NCBI RefSeq assembly: GCF_036178845.1
Contig: NZ_CP108070.1
Coordinates: 3,162,001 to 3,226,000 of the forward strand
DNA length: 64,000 bases
From: Streptomyces sp. NBC_00271
GTDB taxonomy: Bacteria > Actinomycetota > Actinomycetes > Streptomycetales > Streptomycetaceae
Direction: 5' to 3'
Part shown: positions 15,691 to 25,148 of the stretch, piece by piece
Layout: each line of letters opens with the position of its first letter
Position numbering within the stretch: position 1 is the stretch's first letter
Position numbers and translations under genes: made by a program
Notes under the pieces: generated by a model
Seen by the model: the letters and a program-made list of their open reading frames with translations, nothing else
Databases searched by the model: none
What the model was told of the DNA's origin: nothing

Positions 15691-17346
15691 TCAGCTCACC
15701 GCCTCGGCGGCCGCTCGGCCCGCTGTGCGGCCGGAGAAGAGGCAGCCCCCGAGGAAGGTGCCCTCCAGGGAGCGGTAGCCGTGGACTCCGCCCCCGCCGA
15801 AACCGGCCGCCTCGCCTGCCGCGTACACGCCGGAGAGCGGGTCGCCGCCCTCGGTCAGTACGCGCGAGGAGAGGTCGGTCTCCAGGCCGCCGAGGCTCTT
15901 GCGGGTGAGGATGTGGAGGCGGACGGCGATGAGCGGACCCGCCTTGGGGTCCAGGATGCGGTGCGGGGTGGCCGTACGGATCAGCTTGTCCCCGAGATAG
16001 TTGCGGGCTCCGCGGATCGACGTCACCTGGAGGTCCTTGGTGAAGGGGTTCGCGATCTCCCGGTCGCGCGCGACGATCTCGCGGCGCAGCGCGGCCTCGT
16101 CGATCAGCGGCTCCTTGGTGAGGGCGTTCATGCCGCGCACCAGGGCGCCCAGATCCTTCTCGACGACGAAGTCCGCGCCGTTGTCCATGAACGCCTTGAC
16201 GGGGCCCGGTACGTCGGCGCGCGCCCGGCCGATCACGTCCCTGATCGACTTGCCGGTCAGATCCGGGTTCTGTTCCGAGCCGGAGAGCGCGAACTCCTTG
16301 CCGATGATCTTCTGGTCGAGCACGAACCACGTGTACTCGTATCCGGTCTTCATGATGTGTTCGAGCGTGCCGAGGGTGTCGAAGCCCGGGAAGAGCGGCA
16401 CCGGGAGCCGGTTCCCGCGGGCGTCCAGCCACAGGGAGGACGGGCCCGGCAGGATGCGGATGCCGTGGTTCTCCCAGATGGGGTTCCAGTTCTGGATGCC
16501 CTCGGTGTAGTGCCACATGCGGTCGCGGTTGATGAGGTGCGCGCCCGTCTCCTCGGCTATCGCGAGCATCTTGCCGTCGACGTGCGCGGGGACGCCCGCG
16601 ACCATCTTCTCGGGCGGCGTGCCGAGCCGCTCGGGCCAGTTAGCGCGGACCAGGTCGTGGTTGCCGCCGATGCCGCCCGAGGTGACGATCACCGCCTGCG
16701 CCTTGAGCTCGAACGCCCCGGCGACGGTACGGCTGCTGGCCTGCCCGCGCGCGATGCCGGACGGCTCCAGGATCTCCCCGGTGACCGTGTCGACGGTGCC
16801 CGCGCTGCGGGACAGCCCGGTCACCCGGTGGCGGAACTTGAGCTGGACGAGCCCCCGGGCGACCCCGGCGCGTACCCGCCGCTCGAAGGGCGCGACCACT
16901 CCGGGCCCGGTCCCCCACGTGATGTGGAAGCGCGGCACGGAGTTCCCGTGGCCGTTGGCGTCGTAGCCGCCGCGCTCCGCCCAGCCGACCACCGGGAAGA
17001 AGCGGACCCCCTGCTGGTGCAGCCAGGACCGCTTCTCACCGGCCGCGAAGTCCACGTACGCCTCGGCCCAGCGGCGCGGCCAGTGGTCCTCGGCCCGGTC
17101 GAAGCCGGCCGTGCCCATCCAGTCCTGGAGGGCGAGCGCGTGACTGTCCTTGATCCGCATCCGGCGCTGCTCGGGCGAGTTCACGAAGAAGAGTCCGCCG
17201 AAGGACCAGTGGGCCTGGCCGCCGATCGACTGTTCCGGCTCCTGGTCGAGGAGGATCACCTTGCGGCCCGCGTCGACGAGCTCCGCGGTCGCGGCGAGCC
17301 CCGCGAGGCCCGCTCCGATCACGATCACATCTGCGTCGTAGGCCAT
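15691..17346 (-). CDS. FAD-binding dehydrogenase (FAD_binding_2, ketosteroid dehydrogenase/fumarate reductase-like)
   Basis: 551 residues. The dinucleotide fold VIVIGAGLAGLAATAELVD is at residues 7-25, followed by LLDQEPEQSIGGQAHWSFGG, a mid-protein second glycine motif TSGGIGGNHDLVRANWP, and the C-terminal flavin site YAAGEAAGFGGGGVHGYRSL-EGTFLGGCLFSGRTAGR. This family oxidises 3-ketosteroid- or succinate-like substrates, but this subgroup is uncharacterised. The ATG at 17346 has GAGAGGAC upstream; the longer frame to 17451 is not needed. It is divergent from the DMT permease gene. Confidence 0.88.
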   Translation of the reverse strand: MAYDADVIVIGAGLAGLAATAELVDAGRKVILLDQEPEQSIGGQAHWSFGGLFFVNSPEQRRMRIKDSHALALQDWMGTAGFDRAEDHWPRRWAEAYVDFAAGEKRSWLHQQGVRFFPVVGWAERGGYDANGHGNSVPRFHITWGTGPGVVAPFERRVRAGVARGLVQLKFRHRVTGLSRSAGTVDTVTGEILEPSGIARGQASSRTVAGAFELKAQAVIVTSGGIGGNHDLVRANWPERLGTPPEKMVAGVPAHVDGKMLAIAEETGAHLINRDRMWHYTEGIQNWNPIWENHGIRILPGPSSLWLDARGNRLPVPLFPGFDTLGTLEHIMKTGYEYTWFVLDQKIIGKEFALSGSEQNPDLTGKSIRDVIGRARADVPGPVKAFMDNGADFVVEKDLGALVRGMNALTKEPLIDEAALRREIVARDREIANPFTKDLQVTSIRGARNYLGDKLIRTATPHRILDPKAGPLIAVRLHILTRKSLGGLETDLSSRVLTEGGDPLSGVYAAGEAAGFGGGGVHGYRSLEGTFLGGCLFSGRTAGRAAAEAVS

Positions 17347-17656
17347 GGGCCCGTCCTCTCGGCCTGCCGACGTTTCCGGTCGGCTTCTGTCGGCTTCGTC
17401 ACGAGCCGGCGGCATCGTCGTGGGTTGATGAGACAGTGGTACGGAAGACATCAGTCATCGGTACCGGTCGAACAGGCGGGGCCGCCGCTCGACCGGCCGT
17501 TGTTACTGATCGGTCAGATCCTTCGGCAAGAAGAGTGACCGAGTCAACTGCCCGGTTCCGGGTACTCCCGTGGGCAGGGCCCGGTCGATGGCACTACAGT
17601 CGGCGGCAATACGCGACCGTGACCCGTGCTCACCCGAACGTATCGAGGTACCCAGC
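17347..17656. other. divergent intergenic region with operator-like palindrome
   Basis: 310 bp between the divergently read FAD dehydrogenase and DMT permease genes. CTGATCGGTCAG (17506-17517) is a 12-bp palindrome with one mismatched pair, a plausible regulator site for either gene. I see no small gene here. Confidence 0.35.
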
Positions 17657-18550
17657 GTGTCGGTTCTCGTTCTGATCCTCTCGGTGAGCGCGGCCTGCTG
17701 TCTGGGCTTCGGTTTCGTGCTCCAGCAGAACGCCGCCTCACACGCCCCGCTGAGCGACTTCCTCTCCTGGCGCCTGCTGCTCGACCTCATCCGGGTGCCC
17801 CGCTGGCTGGGCGGCATCGGGCTCATGGTGTGCGGCATGGTCCTCGGCGCGGTCGCCCTGGGCAAGGGCGAGATCTCCCAGGTGGAACCCCTCCTCGCGA
17901 CCAATCTGCTCTTCGCGCTCGCGCTCACCCGCCACCAGACCAAGCACCCGCTGGGCCGCCAGGGCTGGGCGGGGCTCCTCCTGCTCGCGGGCGGGGTCAC
18001 GGCGTTCATCGTGGCGGGCAAGCCCAAGGGCGGCGACTCGGTGACGGATCCGCTGCGGCACTGGCTGATCATCGGGATCATGATCGGGCTCGCGCTGCTG
18101 CTCACCACCTACGCCAAGCGCTCCCGGATGACCGCGGCGCCCGTCCTGCTCGCGCTGGCCGCGGGGATGCTGTACGGCGTGCAGGACGCGCTCACCCGGG
18201 TCAGCGGGGAGCGGTTCGGAGCCGGCGGCTTCAGTGAGCTGCTGACCGGCTGGCAGCCGTACGGGGTGCTCGCGCTCGGGGTGACGGGCCTCGTGCTGGT
18301 GCAGAGCGCCTTCGAGACGGCGGAGCTGCGGATGTCGCTGCCCGCGCTCACCGCCGCCCAGCCGCTGGCCGGAATCGTGTGCGGCGTGGGCTTCCTCGGG
18401 GACAAGCTGCACACGGACGTGGGGGCACTCACCTGGGAAGCGGCGGGGCTCGCGGCGATCGTGGCGGGAATCGTCCTGCTGGGCATGCACCCCGCGATGC
18501 CGTCGGGCACCACCAAGACCGAGTCGGTACGGGACCTCCAGCCGCATTGA
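17657..18550 (+). CDS. DMT superfamily permease
   Basis: 297 residues, about nine or ten short hydrophobic helices. The N-terminal LSVSAACCLGFGFVLQQNAA, then EISQVEPLLATNLLFALALTRH and AAGMLYGVQDALTRVSG, match the DMT (EamA-related) family of multidrug/metabolite carriers often annotated as DMT family transporters in actinomycetes. The GTG start has GAGGT 7 nt upstream. The basic/polar tail (SGTTKTESVRDLQPH) is cytoplasmic. No substrate can be assigned. Confidence 0.82.
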   Translation: MSVLVLILSVSAACCLGFGFVLQQNAASHAPLSDFLSWRLLLDLIRVPRWLGGIGLMVCGMVLGAVALGKGEISQVEPLLATNLLFALALTRHQTKHPLGRQGWAGLLLLAGGVTAFIVAGKPKGGDSVTDPLRHWLIIGIMIGLALLLTTYAKRSRMTAAPVLLALAAGMLYGVQDALTRVSGERFGAGGFSELLTGWQPYGVLALGVTGLVLVQSAFETAELRMSLPALTAAQPLAGIVCGVGFLGDKLHTDVGALTWEAAGLAAIVAGIVLLGMHPAMPSGTTKTESVRDLQPH

Positions 18551-18628
18551 GGGCGTACGACGGCGCCGCGTCGGGCCGCAGGGACGGCGCGCACCGCGCC
18601 CGGTGCCGGCGGCTGCTTGGATGGGGCC

Positions 18629-19150
18629 ATGAGCGCCGCTGACGAGATCCTCGACATCGTGGACGAGAACGACGTGGTCATCGGGCAGTCCCCGCGCGGC
18701 GAGGCGTATGCGCGCGGTCTTCGCCACCGCTGCGTGTTCATCCAGGCCCGGGACGCCCGGGGCCGCCTCTTCGTCCACCGCCGCACGCCCACCAAGCTCG
18801 TCTTCCCCTCCCTGTACGACATGTTCGTCGGCGGGGTCGTGGGCGCGGGCGAGTCCTACGACTGCGCGGCCCTGCGCGAGGCCGAGGAGGAACTCGGGGT
18901 CTCCGGGCTCCCCGAGCCCGTCCCTCTCTTCAAGTTCCTCTACGACAACGGCTCCGGCCAGAGCTGGTGGTCGGCCGTCTACGAGGTCCGCTGCGAGCTC
19001 CCGGTGAACCCCCAGACGGAGGAGGTCGCCTGGCACGACTTCCTCACCGAGGAGGAGGTGGAGCGGCACCTGACGGACTGGACGTGGGTGCCAGACGGCC
19101 TGGCGGCGTACGAGCGCCTGAAGGACTACCGGGCGACGGGCACCGACTGA
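18629..19150 (+). CDS. Nudix hydrolase
   Basis: 173 residues with a full Nudix box G-x5-E-x7-REAEEELGV (within GVVGAGESYDCAALREAEEE). The ILDIVDENDVVIGQSPRGEA start and HRRTPTKLVFPSLYDMFVGG segment resemble the IPP isomerase/YfcD-type Nudix group, and C-terminal EEVAWHDFLTEEEVERHL fits. Full length. The start is the ATG at 18629 with GGATGGGG in front; a TTG at 18617 is less likely. Substrate unknown. Confidence 0.88.
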   Translation: MSAADEILDIVDENDVVIGQSPRGEAYARGLRHRCVFIQARDARGRLFVHRRTPTKLVFPSLYDMFVGGVVGAGESYDCAALREAEEELGVSGLPEPVPLFKFLYDNGSGQSWWSAVYEVRCELPVNPQTEEVAWHDFLTEEEVERHLTDWTWVPDGLAAYERLKDYRATGTD

Positions 19151-19182
19151 GCCCCCCGACGGGCCCCGGTAGGGTCGATGGC

Positions 19183-19575
19183 GTGATCGAATTCGTGCGG
19201 AACGTCCGGCTGTGGTTCGCGCCCGAGGAGGTCCGGCAGGAGGGCGTCACGCCCGACTACCGGTTCTCGCTGGCGAACGAGCGGACCTTCCTCGCCTGGC
19301 TGCGCACCGCGCTGGCGCTGATCGGCGGCGGCTTCGCCGTGGATCAGTTCCTGCCGGACCTGCGCTGGGGCTGGCGGGTCGGCCTCGCGCTGGCCCTGCT
19401 GGCGGCGGGCGTGCTCTGCTCGCTGCGCGCCGTCAATCACTGGGTGCGCTGCGAGCGCGCGATGCGCCGCGGGGAGGACCTTCCCGTGTCGCGCTTCCCG
19501 GCACTGCTGAGCATCGCCGTCGCGATCGTGGCCGTCGCGATGGTCGTCGTCGTCCTCGTCGGCTGGGAAGGGTGA
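19183..19575 (+). CDS. DUF202/YidH family membrane protein
   Basis: 130 residues. The signature LANERTFLAWLRTALALIGGGFAVDQF is followed by three predicted membrane helices, ending in AIVAVAMVVVVLVGWEG. Function of the family is not known. The GTG start follows GGTAGGGT. Its TGA overlaps the GTG of a second DUF202 gene (GTGA), so the pair is translationally coupled and probably forms a heteromeric complex (inference). Confidence 0.87.
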   Translation: MIEFVRNVRLWFAPEEVRQEGVTPDYRFSLANERTFLAWLRTALALIGGGFAVDQFLPDLRWGWRVGLALALLAAGVLCSLRAVNHWVRCERAMRRGEDLPVSRFPALLSIAVAIVAVAMVVVVLVGWEG

Positions 19576-19910
19576 CCGCGCCCGGCCCCCGGCACCGCCC
19601 CGAGCGGGACCCGGGGCTGCAGCCGGAGCGCACGCGGCTCGCGTGGCGGCGTACGACCCTGTCGAGCACCGTCGCCGCGGTCCTCGCGGCGAAGGCGGCG
19701 CTGCACGGCGGCCCGTCGGCGATCGACGCGGCGGCCTGCGCCCTGTGCTGCGCGCTGTGGCTGGGCTTCCTGGCGCTCGCGCACCGGCGCATCCGGGTGC
19801 TCGCGACGCCCGGCACCGACGGTCCGCCCGCGCTCGCACCGCGGCACGCGACGGCGGCGATCCTGTGCACGGTCGCCCTGGCCGTGTGCGCGGTGGCACT
19901 GGTGTTCTGA
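19572..19910 (+). CDS. DUF202 domain-containing membrane protein
   Basis: 112 residues. It shows the DUF202 motif in shorter form: LQPERTRLAWRRTTLSSTVAAVLAAKAAL, with three membrane helices and a cytoplasmic HRRIRVLATPG loop. It begins by a 4-nt GTGA overlap with the preceding DUF202 gene. Paired DUF202 genes of unequal length are common in actinomycetes. Function unknown. Confidence 0.85.
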   Translation: MTAPGPRHRPERDPGLQPERTRLAWRRTTLSSTVAAVLAAKAALHGGPSAIDAAACALCCALWLGFLALAHRRIRVLATPGTDGPPALAPRHATAAILCTVALAVCAVALVF

Positions 19911-20011
19911 GCGGGATCAAATGGGGCGTAACGATGCAAATGGCTACGAATGCGGATCTTTCTGGCGCTAGCCTGAGCCGTCATTTCACGCCACTCACGA
20001 AGGTGAGCACC

Positions 20012-20308
20012 ATGACCACCCTTCACCTGGAGCATCCGACCCACGCGCACACCCACGGCCCGGACTGCGGGCACACCGCCGTGCCGCACGGGGACCACGT
20101 CGACTACGCGCACGACGGACATCTGCACCGGGAGCACTCCGGACACTGGGACGAGTGCGAGCCGAGCGGCCACACGGCGCACGGCGAGCACGGCCACCGG
20201 CACGGCGAGGGCTGCGGGCACCCGGCGGTCGCGCACGGCGACCACGTCGACTACCTGCACGACGGCCACCGCCACGCCGAGCACGACGGCCACTGGGACG
20301 ACCACTAG
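20012..20308 (+). CDS. histidine-rich protein with internal duplication (putative metal-binding)
   Basis: 98 residues, with roughly a quarter histidine. Two tandem copies of about 34 residues are evident: first GPDCGHTAVPHGDHVDYAHD with GHLHREHSGHWDE, then GEGCGHPAVAHGDHVDYLHD with GHRHAEHDGHWDD. Each has one Cys in CGH and an invariant HGDHVDY core. No signal peptide or membrane segment. AAGGTGAG gives good initiation. Related HGDHVDYL-VDGHLHH proteins are widespread in bacteria; binding of zinc, nickel or cobalt as a chaperone or store is inferred from composition only. A terminator follows directly, so the gene is monocistronic. Confidence 0.85.
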   Translation: MTTLHLEHPTHAHTHGPDCGHTAVPHGDHVDYAHDGHLHREHSGHWDECEPSGHTAHGEHGHRHGEGCGHPAVAHGDHVDYLHDGHRHAEHDGHWDDH

Positions 20309-20323
20309 AGACAAGCACGCCCC

Positions 20324-20355
20324 GGCGTCTCCCCCGGCTCCCGGAGGGAGACGCC
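20324..20355 (+). terminator. hairpin terminator after the histidine-rich gene
   Basis: GGCGTCTCCC (20324-20333) pairs perfectly with GGGAGACGCC (20346-20355) and the loop can add CCGG/CCGG pairs. It lies 16 bp past the stop codon. Confidence 0.8.
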
Positions 20356-20384
20356 GATCACGTTTCGTCCGGGCGCTGGACGAC

Positions 20385-20402
20385 ATACCGACTGGTCGGC
20401 AT
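20385..20402 (+). promoter_or_regulatory. TetR operator candidate (copy 1) before the phosphotransferase/acyl-CoA dehydrogenase operon
   Basis: ATACCGACTGGTCGGCAT is an 18-bp palindrome with mismatches only at the centre and one arm position, 39 bp before the operon start. Fourteen bases (ACATACCGACTGGT, 20383-20396) recur exactly upstream of the SDR/ligase/TetR operon at 25964-25977. Confidence 0.65.
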
Positions 20403-20440
20403 CATGGTCACGTCCCGTTTCCCGGCGTGCAGGAGAAATG

Positions 20441-21463
20441 ATGAGTCCCGACCACCCGCCAGGTCTCGATCTCGACCGACTGCGCGGCCTGCTCGACGGC
20501 GAGCGGCCCGGTCTGGTGCACGGCCCGCTGACCGGCCGGCTGATCGAGGGCGGACGGTCGAACCTCACGTACGCGGTCACGGACGGCACCACGAGCTGGG
20601 TCGTCCGACGGCCCCCTCTCGGGCACGTACTGGCCACCGCGCACGACATGAAGCGCGAGCACCGCGTCATCAGCGCGCTGCACCCGACCGCCGTCCCCGT
20701 ACCGCGTCCGGTCCTGCTGTGCGAGGACGACGAGGTGCTGGGCGCGCCCTTCTACGTCATGGAGTTCGTGGTCGGCACCCCGTACCGCACCGCCGAGCAG
20801 CTCGCCCCGCTCGGCCCGGAGCGCACCCGGGACGCGGTGCTCGGGCTCGTCGACACGCTCGTCGAACTGCACGCCGTCGACCCCGCCGCCGTGGGCCTCG
20901 CCGACTTCGGGCGCCCCGAGGGCTTCCTCGACCGGCAGCTGCGCCGCTGGGGCAAGCAGCTGGACGCCTCCAGGAACCGTGAGCTCGCCGGGATCGACGA
21001 ACTGCACGCCGCCCTCGGCCGTGAGCTGCCGCACTCCCCCGCGCCCTCCGTCGTGCACGGCGACTACCGGCTCGACAACGTGCTGATCGGCGAGGACGAC
21101 CGGATCAAGGCGATCCTGGACTGGGAGATGTCCACGCTCGGCGATCCGCTCACCGACCTGGGCCTGCTGGTGATGTACAGCGCGCCGCTGGACCTGCCCG
21201 ACTCCCCCATCAGCACGACCGCCTCGGCGGCCGGGCACCCGGACCCGGCCGAGATCGTCGAACGGTACGCCGCGCGCTCGGGGCGCGATGTGTCCGACGT
21301 CGCCTGGTACACGGCGTTCGCCTGGTTCAAGCTCGCCGTGATCCTGGAGGGCATCCACTACCGCTACACGCTCGGCCAGACGGTCGGCGCCGGCTTCGAC
21401 CGCATCGGTGAACTGGTCCCGTTCTTCATCGAGCACGGTCTGACCACTCTTCAGGAAGGCTGA
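20441..21463 (+). CDS. APH-like phosphotransferase family protein (acyl-CoA dehydrogenase-associated)
   Basis: 340 residues of the choline/aminoglycoside kinase-like fold. It has the nucleotide-site lead GGRSNLTYAVTDG, catalytic VVHGDYRLDNVLIGEDD (Brenner motif HGDYRLDN) and metal-binding ILDWEMSTLGDPLTDLG. This subgroup is usually encoded beside or fused to acyl-CoA dehydrogenases (ACAD10/11-like), and the next gene is exactly that, 6 bp downstream. In ACAD10/11 the pair acts on 4-hydroxy fatty acyl-CoAs by phosphorylation and elimination; a similar role here is inference. AGGAG (20431-20435) fits the second of two adjacent ATGs. Confidence 0.87.
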   Translation: MSPDHPPGLDLDRLRGLLDGERPGLVHGPLTGRLIEGGRSNLTYAVTDGTTSWVVRRPPLGHVLATAHDMKREHRVISALHPTAVPVPRPVLLCEDDEVLGAPFYVMEFVVGTPYRTAEQLAPLGPERTRDAVLGLVDTLVELHAVDPAAVGLADFGRPEGFLDRQLRRWGKQLDASRNRELAGIDELHAALGRELPHSPAPSVVHGDYRLDNVLIGEDDRIKAILDWEMSTLGDPLTDLGLLVMYSAPLDLPDSPISTTASAAGHPDPAEIVERYAARSGRDVSDVAWYTAFAWFKLAVILEGIHYRYTLGQTVGAGFDRIGELVPFFIEHGLTTLQEG

Positions 21464-21469
21464 TCCGAG

Positions 21470-22684
<1,215 letters not shown>

Positions 22685-22698
22685 CCGTCCGGTCCGGT

Positions 22699-22734
22699 GG
22701 GGCGGTGAGGGGCTTTTTCGCCCCCGCCGCCCCT
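22699..22734 (+). terminator. terminator after the acyl-CoA dehydrogenase
   Basis: GGGGCGG-TGA-GGGGC pairs with GCCCCC-G-CCGCCCC around TTTTTC. A strong GC stem begins 15 bp after the stop codon. Confidence 0.75.
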
Positions 22735-22783
22735 ACCCGTTCCCGGCCCCCGGGGGCTGTGCCCCCAGACCCCCGCAAAAGAT

Positions 22784-22829
22784 CGCGCAGTTCCCCGCGC
22801 CCCTCTTCAGGGACGCGGGGAACTGCGCG
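22784..22829. repeat. Streptomyces intergenic repeat, head-to-head pair
   Basis: The element CGCGCAGTTCCCCGCG extends to 21 bp (22784-22804) and is inverted at 22809-22829 with a single mismatch and a 4-nt loop CTTC. The same core recurs near 32782 and 38271. Between the convergent acyl-CoA dehydrogenase and TetR genes it could also act as a bidirectional terminator. Confidence 0.75.
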
Positions 22830-22848
22830 GACGGGGTCTGGGGCAGAA

Positions 22849-23442
22849 CTACGGACGTAGCGCCCGCAGCAGCAGGTCGGCCAGGTGGTCGGCGACCTCC
22901 TGGGGGGTGAGGGGGCCGTCGGGGCGGTACCAGGTCGACAGGTGGTGCACCGAGCCGAAGTGGTAGTCGACGACCAGGTCGGCCGGGGTGGCGGTGGAGA
23001 AGACGCCCTTCTTCTGGCCCTCCTCCACGAGCGCGCGGAAGCGTTCGTGGTAGCGGCGGCGCTCGGCGCGCACCTGCTTGTCCTTCTCGGGGCTGAGGTG
23101 GTGCATGGAGCGGAAGAAGATCGCCGCGTCGTCGAGGTTGTCGATCGTGGTGACGACGACGTCGGCGGCGGCACCCCGCAAGCGCTCCTCGACCGGCGCG
23201 TCGGCATCGGCGAACGCGTCCAGCCGCTCCTGCTGAAGCCGCAGCACGCGCGCGTACACCTCGTGCAGGAGGTCGTCCTTGGAGCCGAAGTAGTGGTACA
23301 GCGCGCCCTTGGTGACGCCCGCCGCCTCCACGATCTCCTGCACGGATGTGCGGTCGTAGCCCTGCTCGGCGAAGAGCCTGGTGGCGGCGGCCAAGAGCCG
23401 CTGCGGGACGGGCGTACCGTCTCCGTCCGTCGTCCTGGGCAC
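22849..23442 (-). CDS. TetR family transcriptional regulator
   Basis: 197 residues. The N-terminal helix-turn-helix reads LLAAATRLFAEQGYDRTSVQEIVEAAGVTKGALYHYFGSKDDLL. The C-terminal ligand domain carries SMHHLSPEKDKQVRAERRRYHERF and resembles the KstR2/FadR-like group that controls acyl-CoA metabolism. The GTG at 23442 has AGGTGG in front; a GTG at 23451 is possible. It is the third gene of the SDR/ligase operon and probably represses that operon and the convergent kinase/dehydrogenase operon through the shared motif (inference). Confidence 0.88.
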   Translation of the reverse strand: MPRTTDGDGTPVPQRLLAAATRLFAEQGYDRTSVQEIVEAAGVTKGALYHYFGSKDDLLHEVYARVLRLQQERLDAFADADAPVEERLRGAAADVVVTTIDNLDDAAIFFRSMHHLSPEKDKQVRAERRRYHERFRALVEEGQKKGVFSTATPADLVVDYHFGSVHHLSTWYRPDGPLTPQEVADHLADLLLRALRP

Positions 23443-23486
23443 TGCCGCCACCTGCCTTTCAAGCGTTGTCCGGTGAAACGCGTCGT

Positions 23487-25148
23487 CTACTGGGAGTCCT
23501 GGGGACGGGAACGCAGTTCCCGTCGCAGGATCTTGCCACTCGCCGTCTTCGGCAGCTCGGGCAGGATCTCCACATGCCGCGGATATTTGTAGGCGGCCAG
23601 TCTCTCCTTGCAGTACGCGGCGAGCGCGTCGGGGTCCTCGTCCGCGCCGGGCCGCAGGCTGATGTAGGCCTTCACGGTCTCGCCGCGGTAGCCGTCGGGG
23701 ATGCCGACGACGGCCGCCTCCCGGACCGAGGGGTGCGTGTAGAGCACGTCCTCGACCTCGCGGGGCCACACCTTGAAGCCGGACGCGTTGATCATGTCCT
23801 TCTTGCGGTCGACGACGTAGAGCCAGCCCTCGGGGTCCATGAATCCGATGTCGCCGGTGCGCAGCTCACCGTCCGGGAAGGTCTCGGCGGTGGCTTCGGG
23901 GCGGCGCCAGTAGCCGGGCACGACCTGGGGGCCTCGTACGAGGATCTCGCCCTGTTCGCCGAAGGGCACCTCCTGGCCCTGGTCGTCGACGATGCGTACG
24001 ACCGTGTCGGGGCCCGGCACACCGACGGCCAGCGTGCCCGAGACCGGGTCGACGGGAGCCTCCCGGCCCGGCGGTACGGAGGCGCAGGGCGCGGTGCACT
24101 CGGTGAGTCCGTAGCCGTTGCGGATGTAGGGCCCGAATCCGGCCCGGAACTTCTCCACCAGGGCCGGCGGCAGTGGCGCGCCGCCCGAGGAGATGTTCAC
24201 GAAGGAGGCGAAGTGGTCCGGCGTGACCGCCGGATGCGCCGCGAGTGCCATGAACGCGGTCGACGGGCCGACCGTGTACAGCGGCCTGTGCTCGGCGAAC
24301 GCGTCGAGGACGACCCCCGCCTCGAAGCGGTAGGCGAGGACGAGCGTGCCCACGCTGTCGAGACAGGCGGCGAGCTGGCAGACCATCCCGGTGATGTGGA
24401 ACAGGGGCGCCATCGCGAAGTAGACGGGCGCCTCCGGCAGCCCGAGGCCCGTCCGCTGCCGCTCGGCGTTGTACATGATGTTGCCGTGCGTGTTGGTGGC
24501 CCCCTTGGGGGTGCCGCTCGTCCCCGAGGTGTAGCTGATCAGCGCGATGTCGGAGGGCTCCGCGTCACGCCCCGCGGGGGCCTTGTGGCCCGCCCGGGCG
24601 ACCGCCACCAGATCGTCGGCGTCCGCGGCCTGCGGCAGCCGCTCCAAGGTCAGCACCCGTGCGTCGCCCCGCGTCTGGAAATCCAACTCACACGCCGTGA
24701 GGACGACGCTCACGGCCGAGTCGGCGGCCGTCTCGCGCAGATACGACTCCCACGCGCGGTCGGAGCACACCAGGGCACGTACGTCCGCGTCGTGCAGGAC
24801 GTGGCGGACCTCGCCCGACTTGTACATCGGGTTGACCGGCACGACGGTCGCGCCCGCCTTCCAGGCGCCGAGCAGCGCGAGCACGAAGTGCGGGGAGTTC
24901 TGGAGCAGGATCGCGACGCGGTCGCCGCGCTCCAGACCGCGGGCGGCGAGGTGCCCGGCGACCGAGTCGCTCAGCTCGTCCACCTCGCGGTAGCTCAGCA
25001 GCCCGTCGAAGTAGGCGAGCGCGGCGCGGTCCGGAGCGTCCGCCACGGCGCCGCGCAGGGCGTGCACCAGAGAGTCGGCCGGGCTCACCGGGCCGCTCTG
25101 GGCGTCATTGAGGAGGGCCACCCAGGGCCGGTCGGCGTAGGTGGTCAC
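23487..25148 (-). CDS. AMP-binding fatty acyl-CoA synthetase
   Basis: 553 residues of the ANL superfamily. Phosphate loop ISYTSGTSGTPKGATNTHGN, YGLTECTAPC, the hinge region GDIGFMDPEGWLYVVDRKKD and catalytic lysine in PKTASGKILRREL are all present. It activates a carboxylic acid as acyl-AMP and then acyl-CoA. The GTG start overlaps the SDR stop codon as GTGA. With the SDR and the nearby acyl-CoA dehydrogenase this is a fatty-acid or aliphatic acid degradation set; chain length is not readable. Confidence 0.9.
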   Translation of the reverse strand: MTTYADRPWVALLNDAQSGPVSPADSLVHALRGAVADAPDRAALAYFDGLLSYREVDELSDSVAGHLAARGLERGDRVAILLQNSPHFVLALLGAWKAGATVVPVNPMYKSGEVRHVLHDADVRALVCSDRAWESYLRETAADSAVSVVLTACELDFQTRGDARVLTLERLPQAADADDLVAVARAGHKAPAGRDAEPSDIALISYTSGTSGTPKGATNTHGNIMYNAERQRTGLGLPEAPVYFAMAPLFHITGMVCQLAACLDSVGTLVLAYRFEAGVVLDAFAEHRPLYTVGPSTAFMALAAHPAVTPDHFASFVNISSGGAPLPPALVEKFRAGFGPYIRNGYGLTECTAPCASVPPGREAPVDPVSGTLAVGVPGPDTVVRIVDDQGQEVPFGEQGEILVRGPQVVPGYWRRPEATAETFPDGELRTGDIGFMDPEGWLYVVDRKKDMINASGFKVWPREVEDVLYTHPSVREAAVVGIPDGYRGETVKAYISLRPGADEDPDALAAYCKERLAAYKYPRHVEILPELPKTASGKILRRELRSRPQDSQ

